Positions 23,575-31,182 of a stretch of 35,752 bases of DNA are shown here, piece by piece. The DNA is taken from contig NZ_WMIB01000031.1 in assembly GCF_009711125.1 (NCBI RefSeq), positions 1 through 35,752 of the forward strand, read 5' to 3'. The stretch's first letter is position 1, and each line of letters begins with the position of its first letter. A program made the translations under genes and the position numbers. This DNA comes from Metabacillus mangrovi. GTDB lineage: Bacteria; Bacillota; Bacilli; Bacillales; Bacillaceae. The notes beneath the pieces were generated by a model. The model was not told the origin of the DNA. It did not search any database and worked only from the letters and a program-made list of their open reading frames with translations.

Positions 23575-23622
23575 ATGATCCGGCTCCCATCTTTTTTAGT
23601 CTATCTTATCATAGAAAAGAAG

Positions 23623-23651
23623 TTGGAACAGAAGCCGGGAAAGGGTATAGT
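23623..23651 (+). promoter_or_regulatory. Sigma-A promoter for the small membrane protein at 23688
   Basis: TTGGAA (23623-23628), a 17-base spacer, TATAGT (23646-23651). Confidence 0.5.
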
Positions 23652-23687
23652 TAAGACAGAATCTTACAGGAAAGGGTGAACGCTTTT

Positions 23688-23876
23688 ATGGATTTCATTT
23701 TGTCACTGTTTCTTTACTTTCCGGAGGATAAAACGGAATACATTCCCGCCGCTTTTCATATGGCCATTTTTCTCATACTGGCTGTTCTTGCCTTCCGATT
23801 TATTGTCAAACTGTCACGAAAAGAAGAGCGGGAAACGAGGGAAAGATATAAGCACTTGGAAGATAAAGAGTACTGA
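23688..23876 (+). CDS. Small membrane protein, unknown (62 aa)
   Basis: Not recognised. The N-terminal part MDFILSLFLYFPEDKTEY is partly hydrophobic, followed by one clear span (AAFHMAIFLILAVLAFRFIV) and a highly charged cytosolic tail (KLSRKEERETRERYKHLED). ATG 23688 or GTG 23676 may be the start; AGGAAAGGG lies between the two spacings. A consensus-like promoter is 36 bases upstream and a short hairpin with a nine-T run follows at 23886-23908, so it is a single transcription unit. It lies inside what is the kinB-kapB operon in B. subtilis. Confidence 0.6.
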   Translation: MDFILSLFLYFPEDKTEYIPAAFHMAIFLILAVLAFRFIVKLSRKEERETRERYKHLEDKEY

Positions 23877-23885
23877 AGCGGAGGC

Positions 23886-23908
23886 AGGAAACTGGTTCCT
23901 TTTTTTTT
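23886..23908 (+). terminator. Weak terminator after the 62-aa membrane protein
   Basis: AGGAA (23886-23890) and TTCCT (23896-23900) form a short stem followed by a long T-run. Confidence 0.5.
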
Positions 23909-23988
23909 GTCTGAATTGCATCTCCGAATAAATACCAGCACTGCGGAAGAAACTAAACCATCAATCCATTTTGAATGGAGGGGCGGTA

Positions 23989-24558
23989 TTGAAGAAACGA
24001 GTATGTATGGCTGCAGCAGCTCTCGTTCTGCTTGCAGGCTGCGAAAACGAAGAGATTTCCAGCATGGGAACTGAAATGTTTAATTCAGACGGTGATTCAC
24101 TCGGGACGATCAAGCTGTCGGAGCAGCCGGAAGGAATAAAGTTTGAAGTGGCGCTTGAAGGCCTTGAGGCCGGGGAGCACGGTGTTCATATCCATCAGAA
24201 TCCAGAGTGTGAAGGGCCTGAATTTATTACGGCAGGTGAGCACTATAACCCTGATAATAAGCAGCATGGGCTCCTGAACCCTGAAGGAGCACACCTTGGT
24301 GACCTGCAGAACATTGTGGCCGAAAGTGATGGCAAGGCACAGGCAGAGCTGATGGGACCCAAATTAACCTTGAAGAAAGGTGCAAAAAACTCTTTGTTCT
24401 TTAAAGGGGGAACATCGATCATCATCACCGAAAAGGCGGATGATGGAATGTCTCAGCCGGCAGGTGAATCAGGTGCGCGGATTGCCTGCGGGAAGATAAC
24501 GGAAAAAGAGGCTTTGCGCAAGGATAAGAAAAAAGTGGAGATTGAGGCTAAGCCCTGA
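23989..24558 (+). CDS. Cu/Zn superoxide dismutase-like lipoprotein (SodC/YojM type)
   Basis: 189 residues. Signal peptide with lipobox LAGC (Cys18), then the SodC domain: GEHGVHIH (His67, His69), AGEHYNP (His85, bridging), QHG (His93), AHLGDLQN (His102, Asp105) and GESGARIACG with Cys167, partner of Cys74. The last copper ligand, normally His in the motif VIHEKADD, is Thr147 here (IITEKADD). The zinc site is complete but the copper site lacks a ligand, so enzymatic activity is doubtful. B. subtilis YojM is also reported to lack copper ligands. TTG 23989 is preferred: GGAGGGG lies six bases upstream. The protein should be anchored outside the membrane. Confidence 0.85.
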   Translation: MKKRVCMAAAALVLLAGCENEEISSMGTEMFNSDGDSLGTIKLSEQPEGIKFEVALEGLEAGEHGVHIHQNPECEGPEFITAGEHYNPDNKQHGLLNPEGAHLGDLQNIVAESDGKAQAELMGPKLTLKKGAKNSLFFKGGTSIIITEKADDGMSQPAGESGARIACGKITEKEALRKDKKKVEIEAKP

Positions 24559-24577
24559 TTACGAATCAGGGCTTTTT
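24551..24577 (+). terminator. Terminator of the sodC-like gene
   Basis: AGCCCTGATT (24551-24560), loop ACG, AATCAGGGCT (24564-24573), then TTTT. The stem includes the stop codon. It lies between two convergent genes. Confidence 0.85.
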
Positions 24578-24578
24578 C

Positions 24579-25880
24579 TTATTCTGCACCGGCAGACAGA
24601 TTTTTTGAAATGGAGGGAAGGGACACAGTCGCAGAAGTACCTGTACCCGGTTGGCTCTGGTACCTGAGGGTTCCCCCGTGCTGCTCAACGATCGAAAAAG
24701 TGACGGTCAAACCGAGGCCTGTCCCGCGCTCCTTCAGTGTAAAATAGGGCTCCCCGATCCTTGCGAGCTGTTCGGCAGTCATCCCGACTCCATTGTCTTT
24801 GATTTTAATCCGGGTAAATTCATGTGACGCATAAGCGGTAATTTTCACTTCTCCATCCGTTTCTGAAACCGCCTCCACAGCGTTTTTCAGCAAGTTCAAA
24901 AACACTTGCTTCAGCCTAGAAGCATCTCCGGAGACATAAAGGCCGGGGGCGATATTGTTTTTAAAGTGGACATTCTTGAAGTTCGCATAAGATGTCATAA
25001 TTTTAATGACTTCCTCCAAGAGGTCAGAAAGGCAAAGTTCATTTTTCTCAAAGTACTGCTGTTTGGCCAGATTTAAATAATCGGTGATAATTTCCTGGGC
25101 GCGATCCAGCTCGGAAAGGACCAAAGTGATGTACTCTGAATTTTTCGGATCATCGTTTTTGCGATCCATGCCGATCAGCTGAATAAAGCCCCGGACCACG
25201 GTGAGCGGGTTCCGGACTTCGTGCGCCACACTGGCAGCGAGTTCACTGACAATGGACAGTTTCTCGGTTTTTATGAGCCTTGCTCTGAGATAAGCATTTT
25301 CTTTTGTGGAGTTGATGCAGTAGATGGCTGTCATCAAAACGATGGAGAAAAGGATAAAATTATAGATAAGCTCGAACCCTGATTGCTGAACAGAAAAACG
25401 AATCAAACCGAGGGGATAAAAAATGGCACAAGCTGCAGCAGTAAGTAACGTTTCAGAAGCACTTAGAAGAACGCCAAGAATCAGCTTGGCCGACAGTCTG
25501 TAATCGTTCCATCTGGATGCGGCAAGAGTCGGAAGAATGACCATGAGCGGAGAAATGACAAAGGAAAGCCAGATGACATCTCCTCCAGCATAAAAACCGT
25601 AGATCAGACTGGTCGCTGCCACGGCTGCACCTAGTACGGGTCCGCCATAAAGGACAGCACATAAGATTGGAATGTAGTGAAGGCCGTAAGAAAGGCCGTC
25701 TATAACGTAGATGGGGAAGGTCATGCACAAAACAGCCGAAAGCGAGCAAAGCGAATAAATGAGGAAAAAATTCGGCTTTGGGATGGAAGCAGCAGGCCGG
25801 TTCAGCCAGATGGCCTGATAGAGATAAATGGGGAACAGGATAAACGTTACTTGTAAAATTAAATCCTTCACACTCTCCAT
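24579..25880 (-). CDS. kinB: KinB, membrane sporulation histidine kinase
   Basis: 433 residues with six membrane segments in the first 190 residues and a 5TM-5TMR_LYT-like arrangement (IDGLSYGLHYIPILCAVLYGGPVLGA). The cytosolic part has the phospho-acceptor His220 in VAHEVRNPLTVVRGF, the N-box NLLKNAVEA, the G1 box DNGVGM and GTGLGLTVTFSIVEQHGG. KinB feeds phosphate into the Spo0F-Spo0B-Spo0A relay. AGGAGA precedes ATG 25880, and an extended -10 (TATAAT, 25909-25914 on the minus strand) lies about 30 bases upstream. KapB, its usual operon partner, is 1 kb away and unlinked transcriptionally. Confidence 0.9.
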   Translation of the reverse strand: MESVKDLILQVTFILFPIYLYQAIWLNRPAASIPKPNFFLIYSLCSLSAVLCMTFPIYVIDGLSYGLHYIPILCAVLYGGPVLGAAVAATSLIYGFYAGGDVIWLSFVISPLMVILPTLAASRWNDYRLSAKLILGVLLSASETLLTAAACAIFYPLGLIRFSVQQSGFELIYNFILFSIVLMTAIYCINSTKENAYLRARLIKTEKLSIVSELAASVAHEVRNPLTVVRGFIQLIGMDRKNDDPKNSEYITLVLSELDRAQEIITDYLNLAKQQYFEKNELCLSDLLEEVIKIMTSYANFKNVHFKNNIAPGLYVSGDASRLKQVFLNLLKNAVEAVSETDGEVKITAYASHEFTRIKIKDNGVGMTAEQLARIGEPYFTLKERGTGLGLTVTFSIVEQHGGTLRYQSQPGTGTSATVSLPSISKNLSAGAE

Positions 25881-25908
25881 AGAGTTCTCCTATGCATTTA
25901 GTAGACCC

Positions 25909-25914
25909 ATTATA
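25909..25914 (-). promoter_or_regulatory. Extended -10 of the kinB promoter
   Basis: On the minus strand TGGTATAAT gives a perfect -10 with upstream TG; the -35 region is weak. Confidence 0.5.
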
Positions 25915-26110
25915 CCACTAAAAAGGGAAAAATTGCTTAGTTTTTTACTGTTTTAGAGGGGTGGGGGTACATGTATTGAAGTCAGAGGTCCACTGCGGAC
26001 AAAGAGGATCAGGAGGGCTTGCAGGTGGACTGGGCCGGAACAGTCGCCAGAGCTGTCAGCCGGCATGGAAAAAAATCCGGATTCTATAAAATTCCTGCTA
26101 ATTTGCATAA

Positions 26111-26141
26111 AAAGACGGCCGCACAGGCGGCCGTCTTTTCG
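26111..26141. terminator. Strong terminator between kinB control region and patB
   Basis: AAAGACGGCCGC (26111-26122), loop ACAG, GCGGCCGTCTTT (26127-26138): perfect 12-bp stem with A- and T-flanks. It lies just downstream of patB on the minus strand. The rest of 25881-26110 holds the kinB promoter and a possible stem at 25988-26030, and no gene. Confidence 0.85.
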
Positions 26142-26144
26142 CAG

Positions 26145-27311
26145 TCAGCTGAAGGCTGTTTTTATTCTTTCCAGTCCATCCTTCAACGTTTCGAGAGGGC
26201 AGCCTGCATTAAGCCGGACGAAGCCCTCACCTCCAGGTCCATATTTCGCTCCTTCCTCCAGAGCGATTTTTCCTTTATGAAGCAGGAGGTGTTTGATTTC
26301 TTTGTCTTCAAGTCCGAGTTCTCTGCAGTCGATCCATAGAAGGTACGTGGCATCCGGTTTTACGGCTTTTACTCCTGGAACTTCCTTCTCGAGGAATTCA
26401 ATTGCATAGTCCATATTGCGGGCGAGATAGGCTTTCAGCTCTTCCAGCCATTCTGCCCCGGCTGTATAGGAGGCTTCAAGTGCTGCAGCTCCAAGGGCAT
26501 TTAATGTGAAAAAGCCCTGTCTGTGAAGCGTTTCGTCCATTTTTCTTCTTAACGAGTCATTTTCGATGACCATGACTGATGCCTGAAGGCCTGCCAGATT
26601 AAAGGTTTTGCTCGGTGCAAAGCAAGTGATAGTCCGTGCCGCAAAGCGTTCGCTGATCGAAGCGAACGAAACATGCCGGTTTCCAAAAAGCATTAAATCC
26701 GAATGAATTTCATCCGACACCATCAAGACATCATGTTCTTCGCAGAGAGAGCCGATTTTTTCAAGTTCTTCTCTCGTCCATGCCCTTCCTCCGGGATTGT
26801 GGGGGTTGCATAAAAGCATGAGCTTCACATCAGGATCCGCCATTTGCCGTGCCAGATCATCAAAGTCAATCTCATATCGCCCGTTCTTCAGGGAAAGCTG
26901 GCTGTTGGCGACCTTCCGGCTGTTGCGCGTTACCATATCAAAAAAAGGGGTGTAAACAGGAGACTGCAGCAGGACCTTATCACCTGGTTCTGTATACGTC
27001 TGAACGGCAAGGCTCAGAGCCGTCACGATGCCCGGGCTGAAAAGCAGGGCTTCTGTTTTAAAGTCCCAGCCGTTCCGGTCCCGCGCCCAGTTTCGGATTG
27101 CGGTTTTTGTTTGATCACTAATGGAAGAGTAGCCAAAAACCCCATGGCTGATCCGGCGCTCAAGAGCTTCAAGAACCGGCTCCGGAGCTTTGAAATCCAT
27201 ATCCGCCACCCACATTGGCAGCACATCATCAGTTCCGAATAGTTCTTTCGTTAAATCCCACTTTACTGAATTCGATTTTCTGCGTTCGACTAGGGCATCA
27301 AATTGGCTCAT
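26145..27311 (-). CDS. patB: PatB/MalY-type cystathionine beta-lyase
   Basis: 388 residues from ATG 27311 (B. subtilis PatB 387). Fold type I PLP enzyme: SPGIVTALSLAVQ, LLCNPHNPGGRAWT, VSDEIHSDL and the Schiff-base Lys235 in FAPSKTFNLAG. It cleaves C-S bonds of cystathionine, cysteine and related compounds, giving homocysteine (or sulfide) with pyruvate and ammonia. The in-frame GTG 27320 is part of the ribosome-binding site GAGGTG and is not the start. Divergent from yugE; ends at the strong hairpin 26111-26138. Confidence 0.9.
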   Translation of the reverse strand: MSQFDALVERRKSNSVKWDLTKELFGTDDVLPMWVADMDFKAPEPVLEALERRISHGVFGYSSISDQTKTAIRNWARDRNGWDFKTEALLFSPGIVTALSLAVQTYTEPGDKVLLQSPVYTPFFDMVTRNSRKVANSQLSLKNGRYEIDFDDLARQMADPDVKLMLLCNPHNPGGRAWTREELEKIGSLCEEHDVLMVSDEIHSDLMLFGNRHVSFASISERFAARTITCFAPSKTFNLAGLQASVMVIENDSLRRKMDETLHRQGFFTLNALGAAALEASYTAGAEWLEELKAYLARNMDYAIEFLEKEVPGVKAVKPDATYLLWIDCRELGLEDKEIKHLLLHKGKIALEEGAKYGPGGEGFVRLNAGCPLETLKDGLERIKTAFS

Positions 27312-27398
27312 TTTCTTCACCTCATAACAGAGTTCTTCTTTTTATGGTAATTGTGTTAAAATAAATTTGCAAAAATAAGGCACGGGTGATGATGCAAA

Positions 27399-27653
27399 AT
27401 GGAGACACAGGCAGCGAATGAACGAATGATGGAACTGCTCAATAAATGGGATCCTTTGCACTATGGAGAAGGGTTCTATGAAACAGAGGCAGTGGACGTG
27501 GTCCAGGCTGTACATGAACAGGACGACGCTAAAGTCCTTTCGGAAAAAATCAGGGCCATTTACGAGTTTTCATTTGAAAAATGGATCCCTGCAGATGAAT
27601 GTTTAAAAATAGCTGCCCAGCTGCTTTCAATCAAGAACCAGGCAAGCTGCTGA
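27399..27653 (+). CDS. yugE: YugE, DUF1871 protein
   Basis: 84 residues, helical and acidic, with the DUF1871 pattern LLNKWDPLHYGEGFYETEAVDVVQAVHE and IYEFSFEKWIPADECLKIA. Soluble, function unknown. ATG 27399 has only a modest site (GGGTGATG). The gene lies between patB and yugF as in B. subtilis, which supports the assignment. A hairpin terminator follows immediately. Confidence 0.8.
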   Translation: METQAANERMMELLNKWDPLHYGEGFYETEAVDVVQAVHEQDDAKVLSEKIRAIYEFSFEKWIPADECLKIAAQLLSIKNQASC

Positions 27654-27660
27654 CAGGAAA

Positions 27661-27688
27661 AAAGCCGGCTGCTGCCGGCTTTCTTTAT
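27661..27688 (+). terminator. yugE terminator
   Basis: AAAGCCGGC (27661-27669), loop TGCT, GCCGGCTTT (27674-27682), then CTTT. Confidence 0.8.
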
Positions 27689-27796
27689 CCCGTCGTCAAG
27701 CTATCGTTCCCAGCCCCCGAGCCGGAGGCCCTCAAAAATGGGTCTGTTTATAAACGGATTCTTGACGTCATATTTAACAGGCGCCTGGCTTCTGAC

Positions 27797-28624
27797 TCAT
27801 GCGTGGGAAAAATTCATAATGCGGTCCATCACATGCAGCGGCCTTTCTTCCGGAACGAGATGGCCGGTTTGAGCGAGCTCGAAAAGGGACGCGTTCGGCA
27901 AGTCCCTGCTCATCCTTCTTCCCACTTCCACGGGAACAATTTTATCCTCCTGTCCCCATATGAGAAGGCTCGGCACTTCAATGCTTTTTAAATCCTCTTG
28001 AGACAGATCCCCTTCCCGGTCGCGGATCATCCTGGTTAAAGCCATGAAAATCCGGTCGTCGAAAAAGGGCTGCATATATCCATCCATCATTTCCTGGTCA
28101 ATCATGGAATGATCATACACCACATTGCACAGATTTTTAAAAACTCCCTGGCTGCGCATCCAGTGTTTGATGCATAGGTAGAAATATGGGACATATGATC
28201 CGCAGATCATATAGTGCTTCATCCGCTTCATATAGCCGGAGCTGCAGAGAAGGACGACCTTTTTGAACATTTCAGGCCGCTCTTTCACAGCGTACAGGGA
28301 AACCTGCCCTCCCATAGAATGTCCGACCAGTAAGGCATCCTTTACCTGCAATGCATCCAGAAGTTCAATAACGACTTTAGCCATATTACGGTAAGAATGA
28401 ACAAAACGGATGGATTTTTCAGTTCTTCCAAAAGGAGGAAGGTCCACTGCGATAATCCGGAATTCCTCCTGTAAAAGCGGAATCAGCTTTCTGAAGCTGA
28501 AGGTAGAAGACAAGAAGCCGTGCAGCAAGACCATGGTCGGTTTGCCCGGGTGCTTCTCATACAATTCGTAATGAATATTGATACCCTGCAGATTCATTGT
28601 AGAATGACAAAACGTTTGGCTCAT
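27797..28624 (-). CDS. yugF: YugF, alpha/beta hydrolase
   Basis: 275 residues from ATG 28624 with an alpha/beta-hydrolase fold: oxyanion-hole region LLHGFLSSTFSFRKLIPLL, nucleophile elbow GHSMGG, acid region LLIWGQEDKIVP and catalytic His in QTGHLVPEERP. A Met-rich lid lies between strands 6 and 7. TGGAGTG precedes ATG 28624; GTG 28633 falls within that site. Substrate unknown. The B. subtilis orthologue has the same neighbours (yugE, alaR). Confidence 0.85.
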   Translation of the reverse strand: MSQTFCHSTMNLQGINIHYELYEKHPGKPTMVLLHGFLSSTFSFRKLIPLLQEEFRIIAVDLPPFGRTEKSIRFVHSYRNMAKVVIELLDALQVKDALLVGHSMGGQVSLYAVKERPEMFKKVVLLCSSGYMKRMKHYMICGSYVPYFYLCIKHWMRSQGVFKNLCNVVYDHSMIDQEMMDGYMQPFFDDRIFMALTRMIRDREGDLSQEDLKSIEVPSLLIWGQEDKIVPVEVGRRMSRDLPNASLFELAQTGHLVPEERPLHVMDRIMNFSHA

Positions 28625-28816
28625 AATCAACACTCCACAAATGATTGTTAGTGAAAGGTATTCGAAATAACCGGCACATTACCTGTCCGTATCAGGAGCA
28701 GCTATGGCCGATTTTTTATTATTGTGTCCCTGATTAATGGACTCACTCATGTAAAAAATACCCCGCTTCCATAAAATGAAAACAGAATCTTCAGTCATTA
28801 AATGGCGGAATCATGT

Positions 28817-28822
28817 TATAAT
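28817..28822 (+). promoter_or_regulatory. -10 element of alaR-alaT
   Basis: TGTTATAAT gives a perfect TATAAT with an extended -10 TG, 31 bases before alaR. The -35 is weak. Confidence 0.5.
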
Positions 28823-28853
28823 GTTCAGAAGATTTTATATTGGGAGGGTTCGT

Positions 28854-29357
28854 ATGAAGCTGAGCGCAAAAGAAACGGAAATCCTTGAAATTTTGGAGAG
28901 CAACAGCCGGCTTTCTATGCCTTCTTTAGCAAAAATGGCAGATATTACAGAAGAAGAAGCGGTGCGGATCATCAGCAGGCTTGAAGCGGATAAAATTATT
29001 TTAGCTTATCCGGCAGTTATAGACTGGAGCAGGGTGGATGGCCATGAAGGCGGAGTGACCGCGATGATCGATGTAAAAGTTGCTCCAAAGCGCGGAGTCG
29101 GATTCGATGAAATTGCCGAGCGGATTTACCGCTTTAAAGAAGTCCGTTCCGTTTATCTCATGTCGGGAGCTTACGATTTGAGTGTCGTCATTGAAGGAAG
29201 GTCTATGTCGGAAGTAGCCCGCTTTGTTTCGGAGAAGCTTTCAACACTTGATTCGGTCCTCTCGACGACTACCCATTTTATTTTAAAAAAATATAAGCAT
29301 GACGGCCGGATTTTTGATTCCGGTGAAGAAGATAAACGGATGGTGGTCAGCCCGTAA
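28854..29357 (+). CDS. alaR: AlaR (YugG), Lrp/AsnC-family regulator
   Basis: 167 residues. N-terminal winged helix (LSAKETEILEILESNSRLSMPSLAKMADITEEEAVRIISRL) and C-terminal RAM/AsnC effector domain (GGVTAMIDVKVAPKRGVGFDEIAERI, VRSVYLMSGAYDLSVVIEG). In B. subtilis AlaR activates the adjacent alanine transaminase gene. ATG 28854 follows GGGAGGG. The stop codon overlaps the alaT start by one base (TAATG), so the two are translationally coupled. Confidence 0.85.
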   Translation: MKLSAKETEILEILESNSRLSMPSLAKMADITEEEAVRIISRLEADKIILAYPAVIDWSRVDGHEGGVTAMIDVKVAPKRGVGFDEIAERIYRFKEVRSVYLMSGAYDLSVVIEGRSMSEVARFVSEKLSTLDSVLSTTTHFILKKYKHDGRIFDSGEEDKRMVVSP

Positions 29358-30559
29358 TGGACAGCTCAAGATTTTTGTCTTCCCATGCAGCTGAGTTAAA
29401 GCCTTCCGGAATCAGAAAATTTTTTGACCTGGCTGCAAACATGGATGGAGTCATCTCCCTTGGTGTCGGAGAGCCGGATTTTGTTACTTCATGGAACATA
29501 AGAGAAGCCTGCATCCTTTCTCTGGAAAACGGCTATACGTCTTATTCAGCCAACGCAGGCCTGTATGAGCTGAGAGAAGAGATCAGTGCTTATCTGAAGC
29601 GGAAATTCCGCACTGTATACAGCCCCGCAAACGAGATTCTGGTCACTGTCGGAGCGAGCCAGGCTCTTGATCTGGCGTTTAGAGCGGTCCTGAATCCGGG
29701 AGATGAAGTCATTATCCCGGAGCCTTGCTTTGTCGCATATGGACCTTTAGTAAAGCTTGCAGGGGGCATACCGGTTTATTTGCCATCAGATTTGAACAGC
29801 GGGTTTAAAACACTGCCTTCGCAGATTGAAAAAGCGGTGACGGAAAAAACAAAGGCCGTGCTGTTTTGTTCACCGAGCAATCCTACCGGCTCTTCCTACA
29901 CGAAAAAAGAGCTGGAACGGATTGCCGAAACAATCCAAAAACATGACCTGCTCGCCGTGTCGGACGAAATTTATGCAGAGCTTACATATGATGAAGAATT
30001 CATCAGCATGGCAGAGCTTCATGGGATGAAGGAACGTACGATTGTGATTTCGGGCTTTTCGAAAGGATTTGCCATGACAGGATGGAGGCTCGGGTATGCT
30101 GCAGCTCCTGATCGTATCCTGCAAGCGATGCTTAAAATTCATCAGTATTCCATGATGTGCGCTCCAACCATGTCCCAGCATGCGGCATTGGAAGCATTAA
30201 GAAATGGAGAAGACGATGTACAGAGGATGAAAACGGATTATCGCAGAAGACGGAACTATTTCGTTAAAACGCTCAATGAAGCAGGGTATCCGTGTCAGAT
30301 GCCGGGCGGCGCATTCTATGCCTTTCCTTCCATCGAGTATTCAGGTCTCTCCTCGGAGGAATTTGCCGAGCAGCTCTTGCTTGAAGAAAAAGTGGCAGTC
30401 GTACCGGGGAATGTGTTTGGACCGTCAGGCGAAGGCCATGTTCGCTGTTCCTATGCTTCGTCTCTCAGCCAGCTCGAGGAGGCGCTGAAACGCATGAGTG
30501 CTTTCATGAAGCGCCGTCAGGGACTTCAATCGAAGTGGAAGACGCTGAACAGCTTCTAA
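29357..30559 (+). CDS. alaT: AlaT (YugH), class I aminotransferase, probable alanine transaminase
   Basis: 400 residues of fold type I PLP aminotransferase: VGEPDFVT, SYSANAGLYELREEIS, VTVGASQALDLAFRA, CSPSNPTG, VSDEIYAEL, PLP-binding Lys236 in SGFSKGFAMTGWRLGY and carboxylate-binding Arg in GHVRCSYA. It interconverts alanine and pyruvate with a 2-oxoacid/glutamate partner in B. subtilis. Slightly longer than the 386-residue B. subtilis protein, the extra residues being at the basic C-terminal tail. It lies in an operon with alaR. Confidence 0.87.
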   Translation: MDSSRFLSSHAAELKPSGIRKFFDLAANMDGVISLGVGEPDFVTSWNIREACILSLENGYTSYSANAGLYELREEISAYLKRKFRTVYSPANEILVTVGASQALDLAFRAVLNPGDEVIIPEPCFVAYGPLVKLAGGIPVYLPSDLNSGFKTLPSQIEKAVTEKTKAVLFCSPSNPTGSSYTKKELERIAETIQKHDLLAVSDEIYAELTYDEEFISMAELHGMKERTIVISGFSKGFAMTGWRLGYAAAPDRILQAMLKIHQYSMMCAPTMSQHAALEALRNGEDDVQRMKTDYRRRRNYFVKTLNEAGYPCQMPGGAFYAFPSIEYSGLSSEEFAEQLLLEEKVAVVPGNVFGPSGEGHVRCSYASSLSQLEEALKRMSAFMKRRQGLQSKWKTLNSF

Positions 30560-30643
30560 TTCTGTATCTTGAACAGCCGGCTGTGCGCCCGACAGCGCAC
30601 GGCTTTGCCTGGCTGCTTCTGCAAATAGCAGAACAAAAAAAAG

Positions 30644-30666
30644 GACAAAGCGGAAACCGCTTTGTC
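30644..30666 (-). terminator. Terminator for the XRE gene (minus strand)
   Basis: GACAAAGCGG (30644-30653), loop AAA, CCGCTTTGTC (30657-30666). On the minus strand it is followed by a run of T (A-run 30635-30642 on the plus strand). Confidence 0.7.
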
Positions 30667-30677
30667 AAAAAATAAAA

Positions 30678-30728
30678 GGGGGGAATACTAGAAAGCCTTT
30701 GATGGTTATAGTATTCCCCCGCTTATTT
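30678..30728 (+). terminator. Long-loop hairpin downstream of alaT
   Basis: GGGGGAATACTA (30679-30690) pairs perfectly with TAGTATTCCCCC (30709-30720) over 12 bp with an 18-base loop, followed by GCTTATTTTT. It may end the alaT transcript. Confidence 0.55.
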
Positions 30729-30749
30729 TTCGTTAAACCTTTTTTTTAT

Positions 30750-31046
30750 TCACTTTTTATTTTTTTTTTCTTTTTTTAAAATGGCTTTAGCTTTTTCAGG
30801 TCCGATTTCTAAAATGAGTGAGCGAAGCTCCGGGTCGAGCAGGGAATGAGGAGCAGCTGAAAGCACGGACGCCGGTAAATCCAGGACGGTAGATAACCTC
30901 ATCAGAGCAGCTGTATCCGGAATTTTACTGCCGTCCTCATATTTTTCGATGCTCTCAAGCCCAACCCTCGCCTTAAGGGCAAGCTCCCTTTGAGACAGGC
31001 CTTTACGTTCACGGTGGAACCGAATCTGATCCCCGGGTTGTTTCAT
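30750..31046 (-). CDS. XRE-family helix-turn-helix regulator
   Basis: 98 residues. The N-terminal HTH_3 domain is clear (MKQPGDQIRFHRERKGLSQRELALKARVGLESIEKYEDGSKIPDTAALMRLSTVLDLPASVL). The C-terminal 30 residues (LLDPELRSLILEIGPEKAKAILKKEKKNKK) are helical and end in a lysine-rich tail. ATG 31046 follows AAAGGAGGG. It lies divergent from the ECF sigma gene, sharing about 135 bases. The target is unknown; the placement makes regulation of the sigma factor or of itself possible. Confidence 0.8.
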   Translation of the reverse strand: MKQPGDQIRFHRERKGLSQRELALKARVGLESIEKYEDGSKIPDTAALMRLSTVLDLPASVLSAAPHSLLDPELRSLILEIGPEKAKAILKKEKKNKK

Positions 31047-31129
31047 CACAACTCCCTCCTTTGCTATTATTTTATCCTGCAAATGCCGCTTTGTTTGCCG
31101 TTATTTTTGTATCATCCATGTTAAATTCT

Positions 31130-31158
31130 TGAAACATTTGTGAACAGCATTCCGTTAA
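31130..31158 (+). promoter_or_regulatory. ECF-type promoter of the sigma gene (probable autoregulation)
   Basis: TGAAAC (31130-31135), 17-base spacer, CGTTAA (31153-31158). The AAC at -35 and CGT at -10 are the hallmarks of promoters read by B. subtilis ECF sigma factors. The start codon of the sigma gene is only 24 bases further. Confidence 0.6.
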
Positions 31159-31182
31159 ATATGTGAAAGGGGGGGCTTAGCG

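Noticed and set aside
23371-23679. Plus-strand frame antisense to kapB
   Set aside because: Overlaps kapB on the opposite strand, with no ribosome-binding site and no family likeness.
26019-26339. Plus-strand frame starting TTG 26019 after AGGAGG
   Set aside because: The site is only two bases from the TTG, and the frame runs through a strong terminator and into the antisense strand of patB.
31136-31182. A separate sigma-A promoter for the ECF gene
   Set aside because: No -35/-10 pair of sigma-A type was found; the ECF-type elements explain the region better.
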